Under the pieces are notes generated by a model that saw only the letters and a list, made by a program, of their open reading frames with translations, made no database searches and was not told the origin of the DNA. From NCBI GenBank assembly GCA_959600045.1, contig CAUGKJ010000090.1:1-5007 (forward strand): DNA of 5,007 nt, given 5' to 3'. This stretch comes from an uncultured Haemophilus sp. (lineage in GTDB: Bacteria > Pseudomonadota > Gammaproteobacteria > Enterobacterales > Pasteurellaceae). Below, one piece after another: positions 1 to 5,007 of the stretch. The position numbers and the translations under genes are program-made. Position 1 is the first letter of the stretch. Each line of letters starts with the position of its first letter.

Positions 1-313
1 ATCGGATGAGATGTCCGATCCTGACGAAGTGCGGTCAATTTTAGAAGAGGAACAAGGTGTATTAATGCAGGACAATAACTGCAAATTGCTTTACACCGAA
101 AATCCGCTCCGCATTTATGCGAATGGCGAATGGTTAGATGAAGTGAATGTTATTGAAGCGGAAGTATTGAAACGCCTTTCCGATGGTGAAGCGCTAGATT
201 GGGCATTCTTAAACACCTTAGTGAATGATACAGAAGATCCTGAAAGTACGATGGAATTATTGCTCGATTCGATTTGTAACTGGCTGGATGACGGTTGGGT
301 GTTGATTGAATAA
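1..313 (+). CDS. roxA: 50S ribosomal protein L16 arginine 3-hydroxylase (RoxA/YcfD), C-terminal part, cut by window edge
   Basis: The reading frame is open to the left edge (full codons from base 2), so the ATG at 11 is an internal methionine and the true start lies outside. About 103 residues are visible, against roughly 370-390 for the family. They correspond to the C-terminal winged-helix-like domain. The segment [11 protein letters not shown] (near visible residues 36-46) and the ending DDGWVLIE resemble the end of E. coli YcfD as I remember it. The family is a JmjC-type 2-oxoglutarate/Fe(II) oxygenase that hydroxylates an arginine of ribosomal protein L16. The iron-binding cupin domain is not in the window, so catalytic residues cannot be checked. 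The stop overlaps the xseA start by one base (TAATG), which suggests translational coupling. An uptake signal at 27-35 lies inside the gene. The identification rests on C-terminal similarity plus the roxA-xseA order known in Haemophilus. Confidence 0.75.
   Translation, partial: SDEMSDPDEVRSILEEEQGVLMQDNNCKLLYTENPLRIYANGEWLDEVNVIEAEVLKRLSDGEALDWAFLNTLVNDTEDPESTMELLLDSICNWLDDGWVLIE
27..35 (+). repeat. DNA uptake signal sequence (USS), inside roxA
   Basis: This is an exact AAGTGCGGT core, followed by the AT-rich flank AATTTT at 37-42 that fits the extended USS. It is read in the coding phase xAA-GTG-CGG, giving E-V-R, and so uses the uncommon arginine codon CGG. Confidence 0.9.
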
Positions 314-1632
314 TGTCTGAAAACATTTACTCTGTTTCCCAGCTTAACAGCGCCGCCCGCCAAATGCTAGAAGGGAATTTTTCACAGATTTGGCTCACCG
401 GTGAAATTTCCAATTTCACCCAACCGGTGTCTGGGCATTGGTATTTAACGCTGAAAGATGAAAATGCCCAAGTTCGCGGTGCGATGTTCCGTATGAAAAA
501 TTTGCGGGTGGGATTTCGTCCGCAAAATGGTATGCAGGTCTTGGTGCGGGCAAATGTCAGTTTATATGAACCTCGCGGTGATTATCAGCTGATTATCGAA
601 TCTATGCACCCTGCGGGTGAAGGCTTGTTGCAACAGCAATTTGAAGCGCTAAAAATGAAATTGGCGGCTGAAGGACTGTTTGCACAAAACTTGAAGAAAA
701 GCTTGCCGGACTTTGCTAAAGCGGTGGGTATTGTTACCTCTTCGACTGGTGCCGCATTGCAAGATATTCTGCATATTTTGGCTCGCCGAGATCCCAGTTT
801 AAAAGTGGTGATTTATCCAACGGCAGTGCAAGGCAAAGATGCAACGGCTGAAATCGTCCAAATGATTGAACTCGCTAATGCACGTCAAGAAGTGGATGTA
901 TTGATTGTCGGCCGTGGTGGTGGTTCTTTAGAAGATCTTTGGTGCTTTAATGAAGAAGAAGTGGCACGTGCGATTTTCCGTTCTAATTTACCCATTATTA
1001 GTGCAGTCGGTCACGAAACGGATGTCACCATTGCCGATTTTGTGGCTGATTTACGTGCGCCAACCCCCTCTGCTGCGGCGGAGTTAGTGAGTCGCAATCA
1101 GCAGGAATTACTTCAACAGTTAGCCTATAAACAACAGCGCTTAGAGATGGCATTAGATCGTATTTTTAGTCATCAACAACAACGTTTGCAACAGTTACGT
1201 TTACGCCTGCAAAACCAACATCCGCAAAATCAATTATTGATGCAGAAAGCCAGAACGGCGCAATTACATCATCGTTTAGTCTTGGCGATGCAGCGCCAAA
1301 TGGATAAAACGCAGCAAAAATTGACCGCACTTTCAGCGCGTTTAAAACAAAATCCGTTGCCTTATCGGTTGCAAAAACAATCCCAATATTTAGCTCAGCT
1401 ACAAGTGCGGTTAAATTTAGGGGCGAATCGTCAAGTCACGGAACGTCAAAATAAATTAGCGACATTGTGTGGTAAGTTGGATGGATTAAGTCCATTAAAA
1501 GTATTAGCACGAGGATATTCCATTGCAGAGGATGTTAAGGGACATGCCATTGTGAGTGTGACACAAGTCAAAACAGGTGACACCATTAAAACGAAGGTAG
1601 CAGATGGGGAGATAATCAGCCGCGTTTGTTAA
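313..1632 (+). CDS. xseA: Exodeoxyribonuclease VII large subunit XseA
   Basis: This is the large, catalytic subunit of exonuclease VII, which with several XseB small subunits degrades single-stranded DNA from either end in the cytoplasm. The protein has 439 residues (E. coli about 456). Residues 1-100 form the N-terminal OB-fold ([31 protein letters not shown]). Residues about 120-260 form the catalytic core, with [14 protein letters not shown] (139-152), [17 protein letters not shown] (199-215) and [20 protein letters not shown] (229-248). By a constant offset from E. coli, the residues tied to catalysis there (D155, R205, H238, D241) match D151, R201, H234 and D237, all present. Residues about 260-385 are rich in Q, L, R and K and read as the long coiled coil that binds XseB. 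The C-terminal cap contains [12 protein letters not shown] (393-404). The start is set by the TAATG overlap with roxA; it has no strong ribosome binding site of its own. xseB is not adjacent. Two uptake signals lie in the coiled-coil region. Confidence 0.97.
   Translation: MSENIYSVSQLNSAARQMLEGNFSQIWLTGEISNFTQPVSGHWYLTLKDENAQVRGAMFRMKNLRVGFRPQNGMQVLVRANVSLYEPRGDYQLIIESMHPAGEGLLQQQFEALKMKLAAEGLFAQNLKKSLPDFAKAVGIVTSSTGAALQDILHILARRDPSLKVVIYPTAVQGKDATAEIVQMIELANARQEVDVLIVGRGGGSLEDLWCFNEEEVARAIFRSNLPIISAVGHETDVTIADFVADLRAPTPSAAAELVSRNQQELLQQLAYKQQRLEMALDRIFSHQQQRLQQLRLRLQNQHPQNQLLMQKARTAQLHHRLVLAMQRQMDKTQQKLTALSARLKQNPLPYRLQKQSQYLAQLQVRLNLGANRQVTERQNKLATLCGKLDGLSPLKVLARGYSIAEDVKGHAIVSVTQVKTGDTIKTKVADGEIISRVC
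1324..1332 (-). repeat. DNA uptake signal sequence (USS), inside xseA
   Basis: This is an exact ACCGCACTT (reverse complement of the core), with AT-rich flank AAAAATT at 1316-1322 on the expected side. It encodes T338-A339-L340 in the coiled-coil region of XseA. Confidence 0.9.
1403..1411 (+). repeat. DNA uptake signal sequence (USS), inside xseA
   Basis: This is an exact AAGTGCGGT core with downstream AT-rich flank TAAATTT (1412-1418). It is read as Q364-V365-R366-L367 with a CGG arginine codon, the same phase as the roxA copy. It points away from the reverse copy at 1324-1332. Confidence 0.9.
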
Positions 1633-1652
1633 TTTAAATAAATTTTTAATGT

Positions 1653-1695
1653 AAACCTATGATGAATAAGAAATCATCATAGGTTTTCTTTTTTT
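1653..1695 (+). terminator. Intrinsic terminator after xseA
   Basis: A perfect 13-bp stem pairs AAACCTATGATGA (1653-1665) with its complement at 1674-1686 around an 8-base loop. T-rich sequence follows (TTTT C TTTTTTT, 1684-1695). It lies 20 bases after the xseA stop and separates roxA-xseA from nudF-cpdA. The stem is AT-rich for a terminator but long. Confidence 0.88.
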
Positions 1696-1710
1696 GTGAC
1701 CGGCTTCAAA
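1695..1710 (+). promoter_or_regulatory. Possible CRP binding site upstream of nudF-cpdA
   Basis: TGTGA-N6-TCAAA matches the core CRP consensus TGTGA-N6-TCACA at 9 of 10 positions. It directly follows the xseA terminator and lies about 83 bases before the nudF ATG. The outer flanks match poorly, and no strong promoter is visible at a fixed distance. The -10-like candidates in the T tract (TATTTT 1745-1750, TTTTAT 1750-1755) are weak. Confidence 0.3.
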
Positions 1711-1764
1711 GTTTCGACAAAAAAATAGAGGGTTCAGTTTTTTTTATTTTTTTATGGGAGTATT

Positions 1765-1782
1765 ATGCGACCTCGATACTAG
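1765..1782 (+). other. Possible 5-codon leader ORF before nudF (MRPRY)
   Basis: ATG CGA CCT CGA TAC TAG is preceded by GGGAG (1756-1760) at 4 bases. Its stop forms part of TAGGAG, the nudF ribosome binding site, the same arrangement as between nudF and cpdA. So short an ORF can easily arise by chance, and translation is unproven. Confidence 0.2.
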
Positions 1783-1785
1783 GAG
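1781..1785 (+). promoter_or_regulatory. Ribosome binding site of nudF (decides the start)
   Basis: AGGAG lies 7 bases before ATG 1793 and 4 before ATG 1790. It argues against the upstream in-frame ATG at 1754, whose upstream sequence is a T tract with no purine-rich site. Confidence 0.8.
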
Positions 1786-1792
1786 AGTAATG

Positions 1793-2416
1793 ATGTCAGA
1801 AATTCAACAGTTTAGTCAGCATGATATAGAAGTTCTTAATGAAGAAACTGTTTATAAAGGTTTTTTTACACTTAAGAAAGTACAGTTCAAACACAAACTT
1901 TTTGCCGGTGGCGAAAGTGGTGTCGTAACACGAGAGTTGTTGGTTAAAGGTGCCGCCTCTGCCGTGATTGCTTACGATCCGAAAGACGATTCGGTGGTTT
2001 TAGTGGAACAAGTACGCATTGGTGCATATCAACCTGGCTCAGCTCGTTCTCCTTGGTTATTAGAATTGATCGCCGGCATGGTAGAAGAGGGTGAACAACC
2101 TGAAGAAGTGGCTTTGCGTGAAAGTGAAGAAGAAGCTGGTGTATCCGTTCAAGATCTTACTCATTGTTTAAGTGTATGGGATAGCCCGGGTGGCGTAGTC
2201 GAGCGTATTCATCTGTTTGTCGGTCGAGTAGATAGCTCGCAAGCCAAGGGCATTCATGGTTTAGCTGAAGAAAATGAAGACATCCGTGTTCATGTGGTGA
2301 AACGTGAGCAGGCCTATCAATGGATGTGTAATGGCAAAATTGATAATGGCATTGCAGTAATGGGCTTGCAATGGCTTCAATTAAATTACGCCCAATTGCA
2401 GCAACGCTGGCAATAG
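1793..2416 (+). CDS. nudF: ADP-ribose pyrophosphatase NudF (Nudix hydrolase)
   Basis: This cytoplasmic Nudix enzyme hydrolyses ADP-ribose to AMP and ribose 5-phosphate, clearing a reactive NAD breakdown product. It has 207 residues from this start (E. coli NudF 209). The Nudix box G-x5-E-x7-R-E-x2-E-E-x-G-V spans residues 95-117, with metal-binding glutamates in the R109-E-S-E-E-E114 stretch. SPGG at 131-134 puts a proline 15 residues after the box, the mark of the ADP-ribose subfamily. GIHGLAEENEDIRVHVV (153-169) and KIDNGIAVMGLQWLQL (182-197) are typical of NudF. Serine 111 sits where the box usually has a hydrophobic or small residue, a mild deviation. Start choice: AGGAG at 1781-1785 is 7 bases before ATG 1793 and 4 before the tandem ATG 1790, so 1793 is preferred and 1790 is possible. 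An in-frame ATG at 1754 has no ribosome binding site and would translate through the AGGAG. cpdA follows 7 bases later. Confidence 0.95.
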   Translation: MSEIQQFSQHDIEVLNEETVYKGFFTLKKVQFKHKLFAGGESGVVTRELLVKGAASAVIAYDPKDDSVVLVEQVRIGAYQPGSARSPWLLELIAGMVEEGEQPEEVALRESEEEAGVSVQDLTHCLSVWDSPGGVVERIHLFVGRVDSSQAKGIHGLAEENEDIRVHVVKREQAYQWMCNGKIDNGIAVMGLQWLQLNYAQLQQRWQ

Positions 2417-2419
2417 GAG
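2415..2419 (+). promoter_or_regulatory. Ribosome binding site of cpdA, overlapping the nudF stop
   Basis: TAGGAG (2414-2419) combines the nudF stop codon TAG with the cpdA Shine-Dalgarno AGGAG, 4 bases before ATG 2424. A terminating ribosome sits on the next initiation site, which favours coupled translation. Confidence 0.85.
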
Positions 2420-2423
2420 TCCC

Positions 2424-3248
2424 ATGAACAATAGATTTGAATACGAACCCGCGAGTGAAGTTGTCAAATTATTACAAATTACCGATCCTCATTTGTTTAA
2501 AGATACAAGCAAAGACTTATTAGGTATCAACACGCATGAAAGTTTTTCTCAGGTATTAAAAGAAATTCAGTTGGAGCCTTTTGAGTACGATGTCGTGCTT
2601 GCAACAGGGGATTTGGTACAAGATAGTAGCGACGAAGGCTATCTGCGATTTGTTGAAATGGTTAAACCGTTAAATAAGTCAGTATTTTGGCTTCCGGGTA
2701 ACCATGATTTTCAACCCAAAATGGTCGAGCATTTAAGCCAATCGCCTATTAATGCGTCAAAACATTTACTTTTAGGTAAACATTGGCAGGTAATTTTGTT
2801 AGATAGCCAAGTTTTCGGTGTGCCTCATGGCGAATTGAGCGCTTATCAGCTAGATTGGTTAAAAATAAAATTAGCAGAAAATCCATCTCGTCATAGCTTA
2901 GTTGTATTGCATCATCATTTATTACCAACAAATTCAGCATGGCTTGATCAGCATAACTTACGCAATGCTCATGAATTCTCAGAGGTTCTGGCTCAATTCA
3001 ATAATGTAAAAGGGATTTTATACGGTCATATTCATCAAGAAGTCGATGGCTATTGGCAAGGTTATCAAACCATGGCAACACCAGCAACTTGTATTCAATT
3101 TAAGCCGGATAGCAATCATTTTGCGTTAGATATCTTACAACCAGGCTGGCGTGAAATTGAGCTACACCCAGATGGACGAATTGAAACGAGAGTAAAACGA
3201 ATCAAACAAAAAACATTCCTACCTAATATGGAGGAAGAAGGATACTAA
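2424..3248 (+). CDS. cpdA: 3',5'-cyclic-AMP phosphodiesterase CpdA (Icc)
   Basis: This class III, metal-dependent phosphodiesterase hydrolyses cAMP to 5'-AMP in the cytoplasm and so tunes CRP activity. It has 274 residues, matching the family. The full calcineurin-like metallophosphoesterase motif set is visible: D21-P-H23 (ITDPHLF), G62-D63 (ATGDLVQD), G92-N-H94-D (PGNHDF), H163-H-H165 (VLHHHLLP) and G201-H202-I-H204 (YGHIHQE). The metal ligands D21, H23, D63, N93, H163, H202 and H204 correspond one-for-one to those of E. coli CpdA. The C-terminus is charged (MEEEGY). AGGAG (2415-2419), overlapping the nudF TAG stop, lies 4 bases before the ATG, so translation is probably coupled to nudF. 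In E. coli yqiB sits between nudF and cpdA; here nothing does. In H. influenzae the orthologue icc affects natural competence through cAMP level (established knowledge). A strong terminator follows directly. Confidence 0.97.
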   Translation: MNNRFEYEPASEVVKLLQITDPHLFKDTSKDLLGINTHESFSQVLKEIQLEPFEYDVVLATGDLVQDSSDEGYLRFVEMVKPLNKSVFWLPGNHDFQPKMVEHLSQSPINASKHLLLGKHWQVILLDSQVFGVPHGELSAYQLDWLKIKLAENPSRHSLVVLHHHLLPTNSAWLDQHNLRNAHEFSEVLAQFNNVKGILYGHIHQEVDGYWQGYQTMATPATCIQFKPDSNHFALDILQPGWREIELHPDGRIETRVKRIKQKTFLPNMEEEGY

Positions 3249-3251
3249 ACA

Positions 3252-3260
3252 AAGTGCGGT
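3252..3260 (+). repeat. DNA uptake signal sequence (USS), left arm of the cpdA terminator
   Basis: This is an exact core with flank TAAAATT. It pairs with the reverse copy at 3280-3288 to form the terminator stem. Confidence 0.93.
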
Positions 3261-3279
3261 TAAAATTCAGGTGATTTTA

Positions 3280-3288
3280 ACCGCACTT
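3280..3288 (-). repeat. DNA uptake signal sequence (USS), right arm of the cpdA terminator
   Basis: This is an exact reverse-complement core with ATTTTA as its AT-rich flank on the left. It is the partner of 3252-3260. Confidence 0.93.
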
Positions 3289-3324
3289 TTTCTATACCGA
3301 AATGGGTAAAAGTCCATTTTATAC

Positions 3325-3353
3325 TAGCCAGAATTCCCACAAATCTGTACAAT
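3325..3353 (+). promoter_or_regulatory. Possible sigma-70 promoter of miaB
   Basis: TACAAT (3348-3353, 5 of 6 to the -10 consensus) is preceded at 17 bp by TAGCCA (3325-3330, 4 of 6 to the -35 consensus). Transcription would start near 3360, giving a roughly 40-base U-rich leader before miaB. A second -10-like TATACT (3320-3325) lacks a good -35. miaB needs its own promoter because a strong terminator precedes it. Confidence 0.45.
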
Positions 3354-3399
3354 AGCCGACCGATTTTATCTTTTTACTAATCTTTATTTTTTAAGCAAT

Positions 3400-4824
3400 A
3401 TGACGCAAAAATTACATATTAAAACATGGGGCTGTCAGATGAATGAGTATGATTCATCGAAAATGGCCGATCTTCTCTTAAATACACATGGTTTGGAATT
3501 GACAGATATTCCAGAAGAAGCAGATGTGTTACTTCTTAACACCTGTTCTATCCGTGAAAAAGCACAAGAAAAAGTGTTCCATCAGTTAGGTCGTTGGAAA
3601 GAATTAAAAAAACAAAATCCAAACCTAGTCATCGGTGTGGGCGGTTGTGTAGCTTCACAAGAAGGTGAACATATTCGTCATCGTGCACCTTACGTGGATA
3701 TCGTATTTGGTCCGCAAACTTTACATCGCTTACCAGAAATGATTAATCAAATTCGTGGCGGTAAAAGTTCGGTGGTGGATGTGAGTTTCCCAGAAATTGA
3801 GAAATTTGACCGTTTACCTGAACCTCGTGCAGAAGGCCCAACCGCATTTGTGTCTATTATGGAAGGCTGTAATAAATATTGTACTTACTGCGTGGTGCCT
3901 TATACCCGTGGTGAAGAAGTCAGCCGTCCTGTTGATGATGTATTATTTGAAATTGCGCAGTTGGCCGATCAAGGTGTACGTGAAATCAATTTATTAGGCC
4001 AAAACGTAAATGCGTATCGTGGCCCAACATTTGATGGCGGTATCTGTACATTTGCGGAATTATTGCGCTTAGTGGCATCTATTGACGGTATCGACCGTTT
4101 ACGTTTTACTACCAGTCACCCAATCGAATTTACTGACGATATTATTGACGTGTATCGCGATACACCGGAATTAGTGGACTTCGTACACTTACCGGTGCAA
4201 GCTGGTTCTGACCGCATTTTAACCATGATGAAACGTGGTCATACCGCGTTAGAATACAAATCGATCATTCGTAAATTACGTGCAGTTCGTCCAAATATTC
4301 AAATCAGCTCAGATTTCATTGTTGGTTTCCCAGGTGAAACTAATGAAGAGTTTGAACAAACAATGAACCTGATCGCACAAGTGAATTTTGATATGAGCTT
4401 TAGCTTTATCTATTCCGCGCGTCCAGGTACACCTGCAGCAGATATGCCAGATGATGTCACTGAAGAAGAGAAAAAACAACGTCTCTATCTTTTACAAGAA
4501 CGTATCAACCAACAAGCAGCGCAATATAGCCGTCGTATGCTTGGTACTGAGCAACGTGTATTGGTAGAAGGGCCGTCTAAGAAAGATATTATGGAATTAA
4601 CAGGACGTACTGAAAACAACCGTATTGTGAATTTCCAAGGTTCACCAGATATGATTGGTAAGTTTGTCGATATCAAAATTACCGACGTTTATACTAACTC
4701 TCTGCGTGGCGATGTGGTACGTACTGAAGACCAAATGGGATTACGTATTGCACAATCTCCACAAGAAGTGATGAATCGTACTCGTAAAGAAGATGAATTA
4801 GGCGTAGGACGTTATCACGGCTAA
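3400..4824 (+). CDS. miaB: tRNA-2-methylthio-N6-dimethylallyladenosine synthase MiaB
   Basis: This radical-SAM methylthiotransferase turns i6A into ms2i6A at position 37 of tRNAs that read codons starting with U, which improves codon-anticodon pairing. It has 474 residues, the same length as E. coli MiaB. The N-terminal methylthiotransferase domain (about 1-140) carries C12 ([11 protein letters not shown]), C49 ([12 protein letters not shown]) and C83 ([11 protein letters not shown]), ligands of the auxiliary 4Fe-4S cluster. The radical-SAM domain carries C157-x3-C161-x2-C164 ([18 protein letters not shown]). TTSHP (237-241), [12 protein letters not shown] (263-274) and [11 protein letters not shown] (304-314) are further family motifs. 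A TRAM tRNA-binding domain spans about 378-441. The start matches the E. coli N-terminus ([19 protein letters not shown]), although the ribosome binding site is poor (only TAAG at 3392-3395 in a U-rich leader). It appears monocistronic, with its own terminators on both sides. Confidence 0.98.
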   Translation: MTQKLHIKTWGCQMNEYDSSKMADLLLNTHGLELTDIPEEADVLLLNTCSIREKAQEKVFHQLGRWKELKKQNPNLVIGVGGCVASQEGEHIRHRAPYVDIVFGPQTLHRLPEMINQIRGGKSSVVDVSFPEIEKFDRLPEPRAEGPTAFVSIMEGCNKYCTYCVVPYTRGEEVSRPVDDVLFEIAQLADQGVREINLLGQNVNAYRGPTFDGGICTFAELLRLVASIDGIDRLRFTTSHPIEFTDDIIDVYRDTPELVDFVHLPVQAGSDRILTMMKRGHTALEYKSIIRKLRAVRPNIQISSDFIVGFPGETNEEFEQTMNLIAQVNFDMSFSFIYSARPGTPAADMPDDVTEEEKKQRLYLLQERINQQAAQYSRRMLGTEQRVLVEGPSKKDIMELTGRTENNRIVNFQGSPDMIGKFVDIKITDVYTNSLRGDVVRTEDQMGLRIAQSPQEVMNRTRKEDELGVGRYHG

Positions 4825-4848
4825 TCATTTAAAATAACTATAGATAAG

Positions 4849-4876
4849 TAACCGTACGTAAGTGCGGTTATTTTTT
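4849..4876 (+). terminator. Intrinsic terminator after miaB, one arm an uptake signal
   Basis: A 9-bp stem pairs TAACCGTAC (4849-4857) with GTGCGGTTA (4862-4870), with one T-G wobble and the 4-base loop GTAA. Six T follow at 4871-4876. The right arm overlaps an exact uptake signal (4860-4868); the left arm is one base off the matching complement. It lies 24 bases after the miaB stop. Confidence 0.87.
4860..4868 (+). repeat. DNA uptake signal sequence (USS), in the miaB terminator
   Basis: This is an exact core followed by TATTTTTTAT, so the AT-rich USS flank doubles as the terminator U tract. The inverted partner at 4850-4858 (AACCGTACG) is only a degenerate match. Confidence 0.92.
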
Positions 4877-4930
4877 ATGTGTTTTTTTAGAAAAGAGAGT
4901 AGGAAAGTCTTTATCCTAAATTTTAGATAT

Positions 4931-4953
4931 AAAAAAACACCCGTTAAGGTGCT
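4931..4953 (-). terminator. Intrinsic terminator of tRNA-Lys
   Basis: Read on the minus strand, AGCACC (4953-4948) pairs with GGUGUU (4941-4936), including one G-U pair, around the loop UUAACG. A U run follows through 4931. It starts 9 bases after the encoded CCA of the tRNA, the expected position for release of the precursor. Confidence 0.8.
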
Positions 4954-4962
4954 GATTTAAAG

Positions 4963-5007
4963 TGGTGGGTCGTGAAGGATTCGAACCTTCGACCAACGGA
5001 TTAAAAG
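4963..5007 (-). tRNA. tRNA-Lys (anticodon UUU), 3' part, cut by window edge
   Basis: On the minus strand the 3' 45 bases of a tRNA are visible. They comprise the anticodon loop CUUUUAA (5007-5001, anticodon UUU at 5005-5003), the 3' side of the anticodon stem UCCGU (5000-4996), the variable loop UGGUC (4995-4991), the T arm GAAGG-UUCGAAU-CCUUC (4990-4974), the acceptor strand ACGACCC (4973-4967), the discriminator A (4966) and an encoded CCA (4965-4963). The acceptor strand, discriminator and variable loop are those of E. coli tRNA-Lys. The D arm, the 5' acceptor strand and the promoter lie beyond the right edge. With U at position 36 this tRNA is not a MiaB substrate. It converges on miaB and is followed by its own terminator at 4953-4931. 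Confidence 0.95.

Larger units (their letters stand above)
3251..3293 (+). terminator. Intrinsic terminator after cpdA, built from an inverted pair of uptake signals
   Basis: A perfect 16-bp stem pairs 3251-3266 with 3274-3289 around a 7-base loop (TCAGGTG), followed by a short U-rich tail (TTTTTCT). Each arm contains a full uptake signal (3252-3260 and 3280-3288) plus its AT-rich flank. The hairpin starts 2 bases after the cpdA stop. Because it is symmetric it could also work for minus-strand transcripts, using the A-rich side at 3247-3253, though no gene here needs that. Confidence 0.9.

Noticed and set aside
11..313. A complete 100-residue gene starting at ATG 11
   Set aside because: The frame is open upstream to the window edge, and the protein matches only the C-terminal part of RoxA, so this is a gene cut by the window.
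115..363. Minus-strand ORF of 82 codons opposite the end of roxA
   Set aside because: It overlaps two well-supported plus-strand genes, has a low-complexity Ser-rich translation with no recognisable motif, and shows no sign of its own expression. It is a shadow of roxA/xseA.
1754..1792. N-terminal extension of NudF from the in-frame ATG at 1754 (13 extra residues)
   Set aside because: There is no ribosome binding site before it, only a T tract. The extension would encode the AGGAG Shine-Dalgarno as rare Arg codons, and E. coli NudF has no such extension. The start at 1793 (or 1790) is better supported.
2749..2940. Minus-strand ORF of 63 codons opposite cpdA
   Set aside because: It lies fully inside the conserved cpdA coding sequence and has no motif. 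The other short ORFs at 3797-3997 (+) and 4485-4676 (-) inside miaB are rejected for the same reason.
3841..4219. Two further uptake-signal-like 9-mers, ACCGCATTT at 3841-3849 and 4211-4219
   Set aside because: Each has one mismatch in the core (C to T). They encode conserved MiaB residues (TAF and DRILT) and are best seen as chance near-matches.
4877..4930. Small inverted repeat TAGGA (4900-4904) / TCCTA (4914-4918) between the two convergent terminators
   Set aside because: It is only 5 bp with no GC-rich stem. It falls between terminators that already account for both transcripts, so there is no supportable function.
3400..5007. Idea that miaB sits next to a tRNA that it modifies
   Set aside because: The tRNA is Lys(UUU) with U36. 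MiaB acts on i6A37 in tRNAs with A36, so the two are neighbours without a direct enzyme-substrate link.
4963..5007. tRNA-Lys 3' end as an integration site of a mobile element
   Set aside because: tRNA 3' ends are common attachment sites, but no integrase, direct repeat of the tRNA end or composition change is visible in the sequence next to it.

Overview
The window looks like ordinary core chromosome of a member of the Pasteurellaceae, from the Haemophilus influenzae-type branch. The main evidence is six exact copies of the 9-base DNA uptake signal AAGTGCGGT (four forward, two reverse) in 5 kb. This is the Hin-type signal, not the ACAAGCGGT form of the Actinobacillus pleuropneumoniae branch. 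A moderately AT-rich composition and protein lengths that fit that group agree with this. The species cannot be fixed from the sequence alone.

Layout, left to right. (1) Positions 1-313: the 3' end of roxA (ycfD), a ribosomal-protein oxygenase, cut by the window edge. It overlaps xseA (exonuclease VII large subunit, 313-1632) by one base (TAATG). A strong intrinsic terminator at 1653-1695 closes this unit. (2) An AT-rich intergenic region (1696-1792) holds T- and A-tracts, a possible CRP half-consensus site and a tiny possible leader ORF. It leads into nudF (ADP-ribose pyrophosphatase, 1793-2416) and cpdA (cAMP phosphodiesterase, 2424-3248). These two lie 7 bases apart, and the nudF stop codon sits inside the cpdA ribosome binding site. 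The pair ends in a terminator whose two stem arms are each a full uptake signal. (3) A 109-base promoter-bearing gap precedes miaB (3400-4824), a radical-SAM tRNA methylthiotransferase transcribed alone. It ends in a shorter hairpin that also uses an uptake signal as one arm. (4) Converging from the right edge on the minus strand is the 3' part of a tRNA-Lys(UUU) gene with encoded CCA and its own terminator.

All five proteins are housekeeping: ribosome oxidation, DNA repair, nucleotide-sugar hydrolysis, cAMP turnover and tRNA modification. nudF and cpdA form a natural two-gene operon of nucleotide phosphodiester/pyrophosphate hydrolases. cpdA has a special meaning in this family because cAMP-CRP drives natural competence, the process that uses the uptake signals seen here. 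I see no mobile element, CRISPR array, defence system or unknown gene. The points worth a second look are regulatory: the possible CRP site and leader ORF upstream of nudF-cpdA, and the use of uptake signals as terminator arms.
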